Shown one piece after another: positions 1 through 7,588 of a stretch of DNA of 41,084 nucleotides (the first letter of the stretch is position 1; each line of letters starts with the position of its first letter). The position numbers and the translations under genes are program-made. Source of the DNA: an uncultured Prevotellaceae bacterium (lineage in GTDB: Bacteria; Bacteroidota; Bacteroidia; Bacteroidales; Muribaculaceae); the NCBI GenBank assembly GCA_900317835.1, contig ONIL01000042.1:1-41084 (forward strand), read 5' to 3'. Below the pieces are notes generated by a model that was not told where the DNA came from, did not search any database, and saw only the letters and a program-made list of their open reading frames with translations.

Positions 1-2161
1 GACGATGGTGGGCGGCGGTGTGACCAACGAGAGCGGCCGTTTCGTCATCCCCAACGACCACGGCAAGGTCATCGCCCGCATCACCTACGTCGGCTACAAG
101 CCTACCTATCTCGTGTGTAGCCGTGACAACGTGGGCACCATCAAGATGCAACTAGATAACTTTACTCTTGACGGTGTAACAGTCAAGGGTTCCAAACGAT
201 TAACCCGACCAACTGACCGCGGTTTGCTCGCAAATGTCCAAGGCACAGTGTTGGAACAATTTGGCTCGGTAACCGAGATGTTGTCCCATCTCCCACTGAT
301 GATGGGTGATGGCACCATTGCAGGTCACGGCAAGCCCGAAATCTACATCAACAACAAAAAAGTGCGTGACGCCTCCGAACTCGACCGCTACCGTGCCGAT
401 GAGATTCTGTCAGCAGAGATTATCACCAACCCCGGCCCAGAATACGGTCAGGACGTGAAATCTGTCATCCGTCTCAAGACCGTCAAGAAACAAGGCGATG
501 GATTGAGCGGAAACGTCAGTGCAGAGTATAACCAAAAAAATGTGGCATATGAACGGTTCAATCTGTCCCTTAACTATCGGTTGAAGAACGGCATGGATTT
601 CTTCACCCGTGGGCAACTTATGGACTGGAACCAACTTTCTTCGGCTGGCGTTATTGAAACGATGTCCACCTCAAGCATTTGGGACTATAATTCTCATTCT
701 AAGAACCGACAAAACAGTGTCTATCTAAATGGTGACTTCGGGTGGAACTGGCAAATTAATGACTATCATTCAATCGGTGTGACATACTATGCATATAGTT
801 ATGTGGGAAATGGCACGTCAGAAGAGGATGGAGAGAAAGAGGTCTATAAAGACGGAGAACTCGTTGATGTTATCCACACCTACAGTAAATCTCTATCCAA
901 GCCTCGGATTAGTCGAACTGTAAACGCATATTATCTGGGGCAAATTGGTAAGTGGACCTTGGATTTCAGCGCAGATTATTATCGCAATCGATCGGAGCAA
1001 GAAATCAATACAACCACTAATGGGGAAAACAGTGCAAGTAGCATCACCCAAACGAAGAACCAATTTTTTGCAGAGAAACTGACGATTACCGCTCCTGTCC
1101 CAAAAGGAGAACTGACCTTTGGTGAAGAAGTGACTAATGTCAATCGTTATAGCGATTTTATTCAGAGCGGTTATGCTGAAGACAACCATATTCATCAACT
1201 GACAACGACTTGGTCTCTTTATGCAAATTACGGTTTATCCCTTAATAGGTTTTCATTGAACACAGGTGTTCGCTGGCAGAATGAGATTAACCGTTATTAT
1301 CTCGACAGCAAACGAGATGAGGAAATGAGTCCTAACTTTCATGTCGTGATACCATATTTGTCTGCGAAGTATCTGAAAGATGATTGGAGTCTTGGCATGG
1401 CCTATCGCTGTTATCGGCTGAATCCAGCTTATAGTATGCTATCATCGGCAGTTGAATACAATAACAAATATAGTTATAGCGCCGGAAATCCATTTTTGCA
1501 ACCCCAAGTCCATCAAGACTTATCTTTAGAAGCCATGTGGAAATGGATGTATGCTGATTTCACATTCGGTCATGTCGATAACACTTATACAAGATTCTTC
1601 ACTCCATTTAATGAAGCCACACACCCAGGTGTAATCCTATCAAAGTACACTACAATGCCATCAGGATATTATTACTATTTGCGCTTAAATGCTTCACCCA
1701 AAATTGGAATCTGGCAAATGAACTATTCTGCCACGATATCATATACTGACAGAGATCTAGCGCCCATGGGCATAGCACAAACATTCCATGGCATTGAGGC
1801 GGATTTCACGTTTGACAACACCTTGACCCTTCCATATTCATGGCTGCTGAACATTCAAGTCAATTATTCTCCTTATTATGAATCTGGCTTCACCCAAAGA
1901 AAGGCATCATGCACAATGAATATGCGCATCGGTCGAAGATTCTTGAAAGACAAGAGCCTGAATGTTGCGGTGAGGGGATCGGATATATTCAGAACATACA
2001 GGAAAAAGTATGTTTATTATAATGGTTTGAGTTATCGAAGAGACTACAACTCTACAAGTCGCATTCAAGGTATTAGTATAGATGTATCTTGGAGCTTCAA
2101 TGCTACCCGTAGCCGCTACAAAGGCAGCCATGCCGGCCAGGCTGAGCGCAACCGACTTTAA
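1..2161 (+). CDS. Outer-membrane receptor-like beta-barrel protein, 5' end cut by window
   Basis: The reading frame is open from the first base, so the true start lies upstream; 719 residues are visible. The first ~50 residues are the end of a carboxypeptidase-regulatory-like domain (GGGVTNESGRF, then YVGYK). Next come a plug-like segment (EIYINNKKVRDASELDRY, then AEIITNPGPEYG) and a long barrel rich in alternating aromatic strands. This order matches the OMP_b-brl_3 / TonB-receptor-like proteins of Bacteroidetes, which sit in the outer membrane. The paralogue at 10658-13230 has the same layout plus the STN domain that is missing here. The first ~152 bases are G+C-rich and ~88% identical to that paralogue; the rest is A+T-richer and diverged. 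The ligand is unknown. The last residues, RSRYKGSHAGQAERNRL, are a polar tail beyond the barrel. Confidence 0.85.
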   Translation, partial: TMVGGGVTNESGRFVIPNDHGKVIARITYVGYKPTYLVCSRDNVGTIKMQLDNFTLDGVTVKGSKRLTRPTDRGLLANVQGTVLEQFGSVTEMLSHLPLMMGDGTIAGHGKPEIYINNKKVRDASELDRYRADEILSAEIITNPGPEYGQDVKSVIRLKTVKKQGDGLSGNVSAEYNQKNVAYERFNLSLNYRLKNGMDFFTRGQLMDWNQLSSAGVIETMSTSSIWDYNSHSKNRQNSVYLNGDFGWNWQINDYHSIGVTYYAYSYVGNGTSEEDGEKEVYKDGELVDVIHTYSKSLSKPRISRTVNAYYLGQIGKWTLDFSADYYRNRSEQEINTTTNGENSASSITQTKNQFFAEKLTITAPVPKGELTFGEEVTNVNRYSDFIQSGYAEDNHIHQLTTTWSLYANYGLSLNRFSLNTGVRWQNEINRYYLDSKRDEEMSPNFHVVIPYLSAKYLKDDWSLGMAYRCYRLNPAYSMLSSAVEYNNKYSYSAGNPFLQPQVHQDLSLEAMWKWMYADFTFGHVDNTYTRFFTPFNEATHPGVILSKYTTMPSGYYYYLRLNASPKIGIWQMNYSATISYTDRDLAPMGIAQTFHGIEADFTFDNTLTLPYSWLLNIQVNYSPYYESGFTQRKASCTMNMRIGRRFLKDKSLNVAVRGSDIFRTYRKKYVYYNGLSYRRDYNSTSRIQGISIDVSWSFNATRSRYKGSHAGQAERNRL

Positions 2162-2187
2162 CTATATTATAACAATACATAACGATT

Positions 2188-2559
2188 ATGAAACATCTTA
2201 TATTTATATTTTTGGCATTGGCCATGCTGAATCTTGAAGCAATTGATGGTATTCATGGAGGTGTGTTTTTCTGTGATGGTCAAGTACATCCTTATACAGT
2301 TAGTCTAACCAACAAGACTGGAGATGAAGTCTGTCATCAGTTCACCGACTCTGCTTTCACGATAGAGTATCATGAGAATTGGGCGACAATTACGATCACT
2401 TCGGCTGGCTATCAAACTACAGTAGACACGTTGGTAATGAATGATGATTGCCTCGTGAACGGCTATTACAACTTTGGTGCCTACGGTATGAAACGACTAA
2501 AGCAAACTGATTTCACAAAAAACGGACAAGATAACCAAGAAAAGCGTAACAGCCTGTAA
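2188..2559 (+). CDS. Small exported protein of unknown function
   Basis: This 123-residue protein starts with a signal peptide (MKHLIFIFLALAMLNLEAIDG), so it is probably exported. The mature part is short, with beta-type alternation (VSLTNKTGDEV, WATITITSAGYQTTVDTL) and three cysteines. I recognise no family. It lies 26 bp after the barrel gene on the same strand and is probably co-transcribed with it; a small partner of the barrel is a guess only. Its last ~20 codons and 3' flank are repeated at 4204-4330, where the same frame (QTDF.K.GQD.QE.RNSL stop) survives without an upstream gene. It is followed by a perfect 9-bp hairpin. Confidence 0.6.
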   Translation: MKHLIFIFLALAMLNLEAIDGIHGGVFFCDGQVHPYTVSLTNKTGDEVCHQFTDSAFTIEYHENWATITITSAGYQTTVDTLVMNDDCLVNGYYNFGAYGMKRLKQTDFTKNGQDNQEKRNSL

Positions 2560-2624
2560 AAACTAACGCACAGAAATAGCTTCAATACCGAGTTAAGCCG
2601 AGGGACAATAACACGCCCTCGGCT
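2501..2624 (+). repeat. Left copy of ~125-bp duplicated gene-tail plus hairpin segment
   Basis: This covers the last 20 codons of the small exported protein, its 3' flank and the hairpin. It aligns base by base with 4204-4330 with few substitutions and a short indel near the end. The two copies bracket the membrane protein / sigma / membrane protein cassette at 2843-4147. A tandem duplication followed by insertion or loss between the copies would explain the arrangement. Confidence 0.85.
2596..2624 (+). terminator. Hairpin terminator after the small exported protein gene
   Basis: AGCCGAGGG pairs perfectly with CCCTCGGCT across an 11-base loop, 37 bp after the stop codon. There is no immediate U run, only CACCCTTTT a few bases on, so termination strength is uncertain. 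A near-identical hairpin lies at 4301-4330. Confidence 0.6.
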
Positions 2625-2631
2625 GACTATT

Positions 2632-2676
2632 CACCCTTTTGGGTATTGCGGGCATCGTTTTTGATAGGTGTTTTTG
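2632..2676 (+). promoter_or_regulatory. Palindrome-type promoter, copy A
   Basis: CACCCTTTTGGGTATTG is followed after exactly 20 bp by TGTTTTTG, one mismatch from the Bacteroidetes -7 box TAnnTTTG. The TTG sits at the -33 position. The same architecture recurs at 9372, 15481, 16858 and 25669. This copy would drive the sigma cassette that starts at 2843, with a leader of ~160 nt. Confidence 0.6.
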
Positions 2677-2842
2677 TCTCGCCAAACTGATATCGAAAAA
2701 TAACGAGAAAAATCTCCGTTTGGGCACCTGTCTCTAAAATATTCTTTCCACGTCACTTTTCGACATCCTCATTCGTTATATAAATGAGCGAGCTCAAACG
2801 AGAATAATAAAAATCATTGTATAACACATAAACGTAGAGATC

Positions 2843-3280
2843 ATGAAATTTGGTGAAACGATTCTAATGTTTGGGATTTTTGTTGTGCTGCCAATCATCA
2901 TCGTGGCAATTGTAGCACGTACGAAGACAAACGCCACCAATAAACGCGCCCAAATTGCGCTGGCCGCTATTGAGAAGAACTCTGATGTGGATTTGGAAGA
3001 ATTCTTCAAGAAGATGAACCAACCTCGCCCCAGTATCAAGGAGCGACTGCTTGACAAGCTATTGTACGGTTGTATCTTCACCCTTTTTGGTGCGGGAATC
3101 TATGTGGCTCTGGCTATGTTCGGTTTAGTCATTGATGAAGTCAATGCTGACATGTTCATCGGACTGTCCTTCGTAGCAGTACCGTCGTTAGGTGTTGGGC
3201 TTGCTTTCCTTATCAATTACTTTGTGGGGCGAAAGGTACTGAAGCAAGAGATTGAGGCTGAAGCCAGAAACCAGGCGTGA
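2843..3280 (+). CDS. Small integral membrane protein, DUF6249-like
   Basis: This 145-residue protein has a membrane segment at ~8-25, a charged cytoplasmic stretch (~27-70, with DVDLEEFFKKMNQPRPSIKERLLDKL) and two more membrane segments (~72-92 and ~103-128). That layout resembles the DUF6249 proteins often found just upstream of ECF sigma genes in Bacteroidetes. The assignment is from memory of the pattern, not a search. Its stop overlaps the GTG start of the next gene, so the two are translationally coupled. It may be part of a membrane-linked control of the sigma factor. Confidence 0.65.
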   Translation: MKFGETILMFGIFVVLPIIIVAIVARTKTNATNKRAQIALAAIEKNSDVDLEEFFKKMNQPRPSIKERLLDKLLYGCIFTLFGAGIYVALAMFGLVIDEVNADMFIGLSFVAVPSLGVGLAFLINYFVGRKVLKQEIEAEARNQA

Positions 3281-3759
3281 CCCGCGAGCAATTCATAGAG
3301 ATTATCAAGACTGAACAGGAAGCGCTTAGGCGCTTTCTGCTCGCACTCTGCTGTGGCAATCGGGATGAGGCAGACGACATCGCACAGGACGCACTGGTAA
3401 AGGCTTACCTATCCTGTTCTAAGTATGAGGAATGTGGAAAAGGCACGGCATGGCTCTACCGTATCGCCTACAATATGTTTATCGACACGAACCGCTGTCG
3501 CCGAACCATGCAACCCTTGGATGCGCTCGAAAAACGTGAGGATTCCTCTTTTGCTGCCGACCGCGAATTTCGTTACCAAGCTCTCTACATAGCTTTGGAG
3601 CAATTGCCGCCAAAAGAACGAACCGCAATATTGCTCTTCTATCTTAAAGGTTATTCAATCAGGGAAATAGCCGATATTGTAAATGTGACTGAAGATGCTG
3701 TGAAGAAGCAGCTATCACGAGGCAGAGACAAACTTAAAACCCTTTTGAAAAATGAATGA
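3277..3759 (+). CDS. ECF-type RNA polymerase sigma factor (sigma-70 family)
   Basis: This 160-residue protein has sigma region 2 at ~12-75 (ADDIAQDALVKAYLSCSKYE, then WLYRIAYNMFIDTNR) and region 4 at ~105-155 (LEQLPPKERTAILLFYLKGY, then the helix-turn-helix IREIADIVNVTEDAVKKQLS). The length is typical of ECF sigmas, which direct RNA polymerase to alternative promoters. The GTG start at 3277 overlaps the stop of the upstream membrane protein gene, and the 3' end overlaps the next gene by 8 bp. The tight three-gene overlap implies one transcript and joint stoichiometry. The stimulus is unknown. Confidence 0.9.
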   Translation: MTREQFIEIIKTEQEALRRFLLALCCGNRDEADDIAQDALVKAYLSCSKYEECGKGTAWLYRIAYNMFIDTNRCRRTMQPLDALEKREDSSFAADREFRYQALYIALEQLPPKERTAILLFYLKGYSIREIADIVNVTEDAVKKQLSRGRDKLKTLLKNE

Positions 3760-4147
3760 CGACAAAAGAATACAGGAACTTTTCGACAGTTTCACTCCAA
3801 CGCTTAAGGACAACGAGTTGTTCAACAAACGGTTGGAAAGGAAATTCGCCATGATTGATGAAATCCAACAGGCAGAGACGAAGCAAATACGCCGTTACCG
3901 CATGGCTGTGGTTGCAGCCTTCGTGGCAGGTATTGTCCTTGGCAGCGGACTTCTAGTCTTCATCCTTGCCATACCGTCCGACACCCCCCTGTTCACTTTC
4001 GGCATCAATTTCTACCCGCTACAGTTCATCGAGCAGAACAGTCGCATGATTTGTGTGCTGCTAACCTCGCTGATGATTGCGTTCTGCATCATTGCCATGA
4101 TGAATACCAGCGAAATGGTGAGCAGAATTAGAGGCAGGGAAATGTAA
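3752..4147 (+). CDS. Two-TM membrane protein, probable anti-sigma partner
   Basis: This 131-residue protein starts inside the end of the sigma gene (ATGAATGA overlap). Residues 1-50 are charged and helical (DDKRIQELFDSF, then NKRLERKFAMIDEIQQAE), fitting a cytoplasmic sigma-binding arm. Two membrane segments follow at ~50-73 and ~95-116. No zinc-type HxxxCxxC anti-sigma motif is visible. The anti-sigma role is inferred from position and topology only. Confidence 0.6.
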   Translation: MNDDKRIQELFDSFTPTLKDNELFNKRLERKFAMIDEIQQAETKQIRRYRMAVVAAFVAGIVLGSGLLVFILAIPSDTPLFTFGINFYPLQFIEQNSRMICVLLTSLMIAFCIIAMMNTSEMVSRIRGREM

Positions 4148-4203
4148 CAAAACAGGAAAATAGGGACGCACCCTTTGATGTCGATAATTTTTTATACGAC
4201 AAT

Positions 4204-4330
4204 AGCAAACTGATTTCAAAAAAGACGGACAAGATAGCCAAGAAGAGCGTAACAGCCTGTAGAAACTAACGCACAGAAATAGCTTCTTCAATATGGTGGT
4301 CAGCCGAGGATAATAACTTGCCCTCGGCTG
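4204..4330 (+). pseudogene. Orphan tail of a second copy of the 2188-2559 gene (right duplicate)
   Basis: The sequence aligns with 2501-2624. In the matching frame it reads QTDFKKDGQDSQEERNSL then TAG, directly preceded by another TAG, so only the last ~18 codons remain. The amino-acid differences from the intact copy are conservative. The remnant suggests a paralogue or duplicate whose 5' part was lost when the sigma cassette came to lie upstream of it. Confidence 0.7.
4301..4330 (+). terminator. Hairpin after the sigma cassette
   Basis: CAGCCGAGG pairs perfectly with CCTCGGCTG across a 12-base loop. It is the duplicate of the hairpin at 2596-2624 and lies ~155 bp after the stop of the 131-residue membrane protein gene. 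No strong U run follows. Confidence 0.5.
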
Positions 4331-4505
4331 ACCCATATAATACACCTTGCCATTCCACAATGTCACCATGTTTGGACGATTTTCATGTAACAAGGATCGA
4401 TGCATACAACTCATAGATACTTCTACACTCATCCGTTTTTAATTTTGAAAAATGGAAAATGTCGTAAATAAGGTTGTAATGATCAACCATTTTAAAAATA
4501 ATTTG

Positions 4506-4513
4506 TACTTTTG
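4506..4513 (+). promoter_or_regulatory. -7-like box upstream of the 86-residue ORF
   Basis: TACTTTTG fits the Bacteroidetes TAnnTTTG element and lies 45 bp before the ATG at 4559. I see no well-spaced TTG at -33, so this is a weak call. Confidence 0.35.
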
Positions 4514-4558
4514 ACACAGTGAAAATGATGTAATTTGTTAATCTAGAGAGATAGAGAT

Positions 4559-4819
4559 ATGGAAACATATTATTTAGGAGCTTATCTTGAAGGTGCTTTT
4601 CGGGCAGCAATAGCGTCTGGTTTTATAAATGGGAAAATCTCTGAACAACAAATAGATAGTCTGAAAGAGGCTATTTCGAAGTTCAGAGAATATGAGATTG
4701 AGCATGCTGCGATCATGCCCGAGAGGAGAGAAGAGCTGAAACGACAATGGAAACAATGGCTTGAGGCGACGACCCAAGGAATAAAAGATGAACTGAGAGC
4801 TAAAGGAAAATTGGGTTGA
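4559..4819 (+). CDS. Small helical protein of unknown function
   Basis: This 86-residue protein has no signal peptide or membrane segment. It is predicted mostly alpha-helical and charged (QQIDSLKEAISKFREYEIEH, then RREELKRQWKQWLEATTQ). A purine-rich tract (AGAGAGATAGAGAT) sits just before the ATG. It stands alone between the sigma cassette and the ATPase-RES-SIR2 block and just outside the left direct repeat of that block. I recognise no family. Confidence 0.55.
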   Translation: METYYLGAYLEGAFRAAIASGFINGKISEQQIDSLKEAISKFREYEIEHAAIMPERREELKRQWKQWLEATTQGIKDELRAKGKLG

Positions 4820-4890
4820 TATAGATACTACCTATGTAGTGAGCAGGCCAATTGGTCACTGTGGATCCCTCGGTCCGCCTTTTGTTTGCT

Positions 4891-4920
4891 GCAATTGAGT
4901 GTGTGTTGAATTAATCCAAC
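4891..4920 (+). repeat. Left imperfect direct repeat (possible attachment-like site)
   Basis: It begins GCAATTGAG and ends TTAATCCAAC, and matches 8977-9006 at 26 of 30 positions in the same orientation. The pair encloses the ATPase, RES, small ORF and SIR2 genes. The right copy overlaps the stop codon of an integrase remnant, as integration sites often do. The att interpretation is inferred. Confidence 0.55.
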
Positions 4921-5117
4921 ATTTTTTATATTTTGCTTCATTTTAATGGGCATTAAAACGATGCAAATCGATTAAATTAGAGAACGATGTAACTATGTTT
5001 TGACAAGAATTATCCAGAGAGATGTCATTTTGGGACAAAAATCATATTTTGTGATAAAAAAGTGTGGAGTTTTTGCAATAATTCGGGTTTTATCAATTTT
5101 GTTTTATAAAAAATTCC

Positions 5118-5125
5118 TAACTTTG
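5118..5125 (+). promoter_or_regulatory. Promoter -7 box for the ATPase-RES-SIR2 run
   Basis: TAACTTTG fits TAnnTTTG exactly and lies 48 bp before the ATG at 5174. A TTTG at 5098-5101 could act as the -33 element, but the 16-bp spacing is shorter than usual. I see no other promoter inside the block down to 8872, so this may drive all four genes. Confidence 0.45.
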
Positions 5126-5173
5126 TAAGCCAAACTTAATAATCTCACCTAATTCTTATTAAATATAATTTAT

Positions 5174-6427
5174 ATGAGTATCAGTAAAGATGTCATCAAA
5201 CAGTGCCTGATTAGTAAGCAACGCGAGGTGGATGAGGCGGTGATTGTTAACCGTCCCATAGACTTTGAAGAGAATGGCAACTATGTGATAGTTGGCGTGA
5301 GACATGCGGGTAAGTCGTACCTGCTATATCAGCGTGTGCGCCAGCTGCAGGCTGCAGGAAAGGGATGGGACGAGATTCTGTTTGTGGACTTTGAGGATGA
5401 GCGTCTGGCTGAATTTCAGACAGAGGACTTCAACAGTCTGCTGGAGGCGCATCTGGAACTGTATGGCAAGAAACCTATAGTGTTCTTGGATGAGGTGCAG
5501 AACATTCCGCATTGGGATAAGTTTGTGCGGAGACTGGCTGATGCTAAATATAGGGTATATGTGACGGGCAGCAATGCGAAGATGCTGAGCAAGGAGGTGG
5601 CAACTACGTTGGGCGGAAGATTCTTTATCTATGATGCGTACCCGTATTCATTTAAAGAATACCTGGCAGCGCAACAGGTGGAACTGAAGGAACACTGGGA
5701 ATATGACACGATACAGCGGAGCGAGGTGAAGCGACATCTGAATGAGTACTTCTATTATGGCGGTCTGCCAGAGATCCTGTCGTTTAAGAATAAGCGAGCC
5801 ATGCTGTCGAGCCTATACCAAAAGATTTATCTGGGTGACATCTGTGCACGAAACAATATTAAGAATGACCGCGTGATGAACATCTTGATTAAGAAGATGG
5901 CGGAGAGTGTGAAGCAACCGCTGTCGTTCAACCGGTTGAAGAATGTGATTGTGGCAACAGGGGCTCCTATCAGTGTGCCAACGACTATAGATTATGCTGG
6001 ATATGCTGCTGACAGTTGGCTGATATTACCCATGCAAAATGAGGTCGGCAAACTGACAGAGAAGGAATCGCAAAAGAAATATTACTTTATAGACAACGGC
6101 TTACTTAACCTCTTCCTGATGAATTCCGAATCTTCGCTGCTGGAGAATATGGTAGCAGTGGAACTCTGTAGACGGTATGGTAAAGAGAATGTTTATTATA
6201 TGAATGCAGATAAGGAAATTGACTTTATTGTACCCGAAGAGAAACTGGCCATCCAAGTGTCGTACAGCATCAAGGATGAGACCACTTACAACAGGGAGGT
6301 GTCACCACTGGTGAAGTATGCAAAAGGACATCAAGATTGGAAGTGTATGCTCATTACTTACGATGAGGAGAGCATGGAAGAAGGAATACCCGTGGTGCCA
6401 GTGTGGAAGTGGCTGATGGACGTGTGA
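5174..6427 (+). CDS. AAA ATPase with DUF4143 C-terminal domain
   Basis: This 417-residue cytoplasmic protein has a Walker A at 41-48 (GVRHAGKS), a Walker B at 101-108 (PIVFLDEV), a sensor-type VTGSNA at 130-135 and an LGGRF arginine motif at 146-150. The C-terminal half (~200-400) is DUF4143-like, with a nuclease-like pattern (VAVELCRRYGKENVYYMN, then EIDFIV and AIQVSY). Proteins of this build are common in Bacteroidetes accessory regions and their role is not settled. It is first in a same-strand run, 54 bp before the RES gene. Whether it works with the RES and SIR2 genes or is an unrelated neighbour is unknown. Confidence 0.85.
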   Translation: MSISKDVIKQCLISKQREVDEAVIVNRPIDFEENGNYVIVGVRHAGKSYLLYQRVRQLQAAGKGWDEILFVDFEDERLAEFQTEDFNSLLEAHLELYGKKPIVFLDEVQNIPHWDKFVRRLADAKYRVYVTGSNAKMLSKEVATTLGGRFFIYDAYPYSFKEYLAAQQVELKEHWEYDTIQRSEVKRHLNEYFYYGGLPEILSFKNKRAMLSSLYQKIYLGDICARNNIKNDRVMNILIKKMAESVKQPLSFNRLKNVIVATGAPISVPTTIDYAGYAADSWLILPMQNEVGKLTEKESQKKYYFIDNGLLNLFLMNSESSLLENMVAVELCRRYGKENVYYMNADKEIDFIVPEEKLAIQVSYSIKDETTYNREVSPLVKYAKGHQDWKCMLITYDEESMEEGIPVVPVWKWLMDV

Positions 6428-6481
6428 AATAATAGAATCGAGAATCTGAGGACTTTATAGACAATAGACAAGACGAACTAT

Positions 6482-7345
6482 ATGGAACCTACTAATTATG
6501 ATAAGGCTCAAAGCTTATGGAATTCATTTCGGAGGGAGGTAATGTATAACCACAGGTTTTATCCATCTCATCAGGTACTAGATAAACTCGCTGTGTTTGC
6601 AAAGCATAATATATTGGTTATAAATCCTGGCAAAATTTATTATCGAGCAAGAATCATAGATGATAATGCCCTTTCGGAGCATATGGTGGGTATATGTTAC
6701 GGATTAGGGAAATCTGAAAAAGAACGAAAGTGGTATAGAAATAAAGCTAACAAGTTTAGAGGTTTGTCAAGGGAGGGATCGTATGTGCCTCCCAACCCGG
6801 ATTTGATTAGAGACGGCAGATCTAATGCTAAGTTTATTCGTTTCTTGTATATAACAGAGAGTCCGACAACAGCTGTTTTTGAGGTTCGTCCTCTTTTGCA
6901 TTGCGCGGTGAATGTGGCCGGAATTGAGGTGAAAGAGCGACTATCGATAGCAAATATTGCATTAGACATTAGTTACGACCCTGAGAAGGAAAGAAGTGTG
7001 GATGAGTGGCTTTTGTGTTTGATTCAATCGGCATTCTCCTCTCCGACAAATAATCCTGATGATTATATTCCTTCTCAAATAATTGCTGAGTATTTGCGTC
7101 ATCAGGGCTATGATGGAATTAGATACAGCAGTTCACTACATAAGGGTGGGTACAATCTGACGATATTTGACGTTACGAAGTGCGAAGCAGTTTTCTCTAC
7201 AGACCTAAGATTGGAGAATGTAAAAATGAGTTTGCGGCCAGCTATTGGCGCTGAAAATATTGATGGAAGGTTTGAGTATATAAAGGATAATGTTCCAATG
7301 AGGATGGATCCAGAACGTGGGGAGTTGGTGGTGGTTGAGGTATGA
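6482..7345 (+). CDS. RES-domain protein, probable NAD+-degrading enzyme
   Basis: This 287-residue protein carries the RES fold signature: YRAR at 54-57; FRGLSREGSYVPP at 92-104; GRSNAKFIRFLYITESPTTA then FEVRP at 112-137, with the conserved Glu134 (catalytic by family analogy); and QIIAEYLRHQGYDGIRYSSS followed by GGYN and F. RES toxins of RES-Xre modules degrade NAD+, and this is the basis for the function. It is longer than the usual ~150-160-residue RES toxin, with an N-terminal ~45-residue helical extension and a C-terminal tail. No Xre/DUF2384 antitoxin is adjacent. The gene is A+T-rich, and its TGA overlaps the ATG of the next small ORF (ATGA). Confidence 0.8.
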   Translation: MEPTNYDKAQSLWNSFRREVMYNHRFYPSHQVLDKLAVFAKHNILVINPGKIYYRARIIDDNALSEHMVGICYGLGKSEKERKWYRNKANKFRGLSREGSYVPPNPDLIRDGRSNAKFIRFLYITESPTTAVFEVRPLLHCAVNVAGIEVKERLSIANIALDISYDPEKERSVDEWLLCLIQSAFSSPTNNPDDYIPSQIIAEYLRHQGYDGIRYSSSLHKGGYNLTIFDVTKCEAVFSTDLRLENVKMSLRPAIGAENIDGRFEYIKDNVPMRMDPERGELVVVEV

Positions 7346-7574
7346 CACAGGAGGAGCGTTGGTCAGCAAGATAAATAATGAAGTGATAGTGTTTATGGAG
7401 CGAGAACACCGTAAGCCATCCAAGTACTATCAAGAAGAGAAACTTAAGTTCCATTTCATTCACCATAATAAGAAACTGTATAATGCGGGAGCATCGAAGG
7501 CAGAGAGAGAACAAACCTTTGAAAAGTTGCTGGCGCCGTGTGAAAAGTGTAAGAGAGTTAATAACTATGTGTAG
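7342..7574 (+). pseudogene. Small ORF coupled to the RES gene, frameshifted near 7372
   Basis: The ATG at 7342 overlaps the RES stop as ATGA and reads MTQEERWSAR before TAA. One base more at ~7373 would join it to the open frame ending at 7574 (NEVIVFMEREHRKPSKYYQE, then HHNKKLYNAGASK and CEKCKRVNNYV). That would give one ~77-residue basic protein. Without the shift, an isolated start at 7395 gives 60 residues. The pattern W..YNEV..F....R.PSKY..EE......HNKKLYNAG..K.ER...FEKLL..CEK.KRVN.Y resembles, from memory, small domains in Prevotella/Bacteroides mobile DNA; the function is unknown. Position suggests an accessory or antitoxin-like role, which is untested. Error, decay and programmed frameshifting all remain possible. 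Confidence 0.5.
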
Positions 7575-7588
7575 GTAAATATAAGGCG

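Larger units (their letters stand above)
4148..4558. other. 411-bp intergenic stretch with gene-tail remnant, hairpin and promoter-like box
   Basis: No intact gene is visible. It holds the right copy of the duplicated segment (4204-4330) and its hairpin. Further right are a TAnnTTTG-type box (TACTTTTG, 4506-4513) and a purine-rich tract just before the ATG at 4559. Confidence 0.6.
4820..5173. other. 354-bp A+T-rich intergenic stretch; left boundary of the RES-SIR2 block
   Basis: No coding sequence is visible. It contains the left 30-bp direct repeat (4891-4920), then very A+T-rich DNA leading to the promoter-like element at 5118 that precedes the ATPase gene. Confidence 0.55.
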
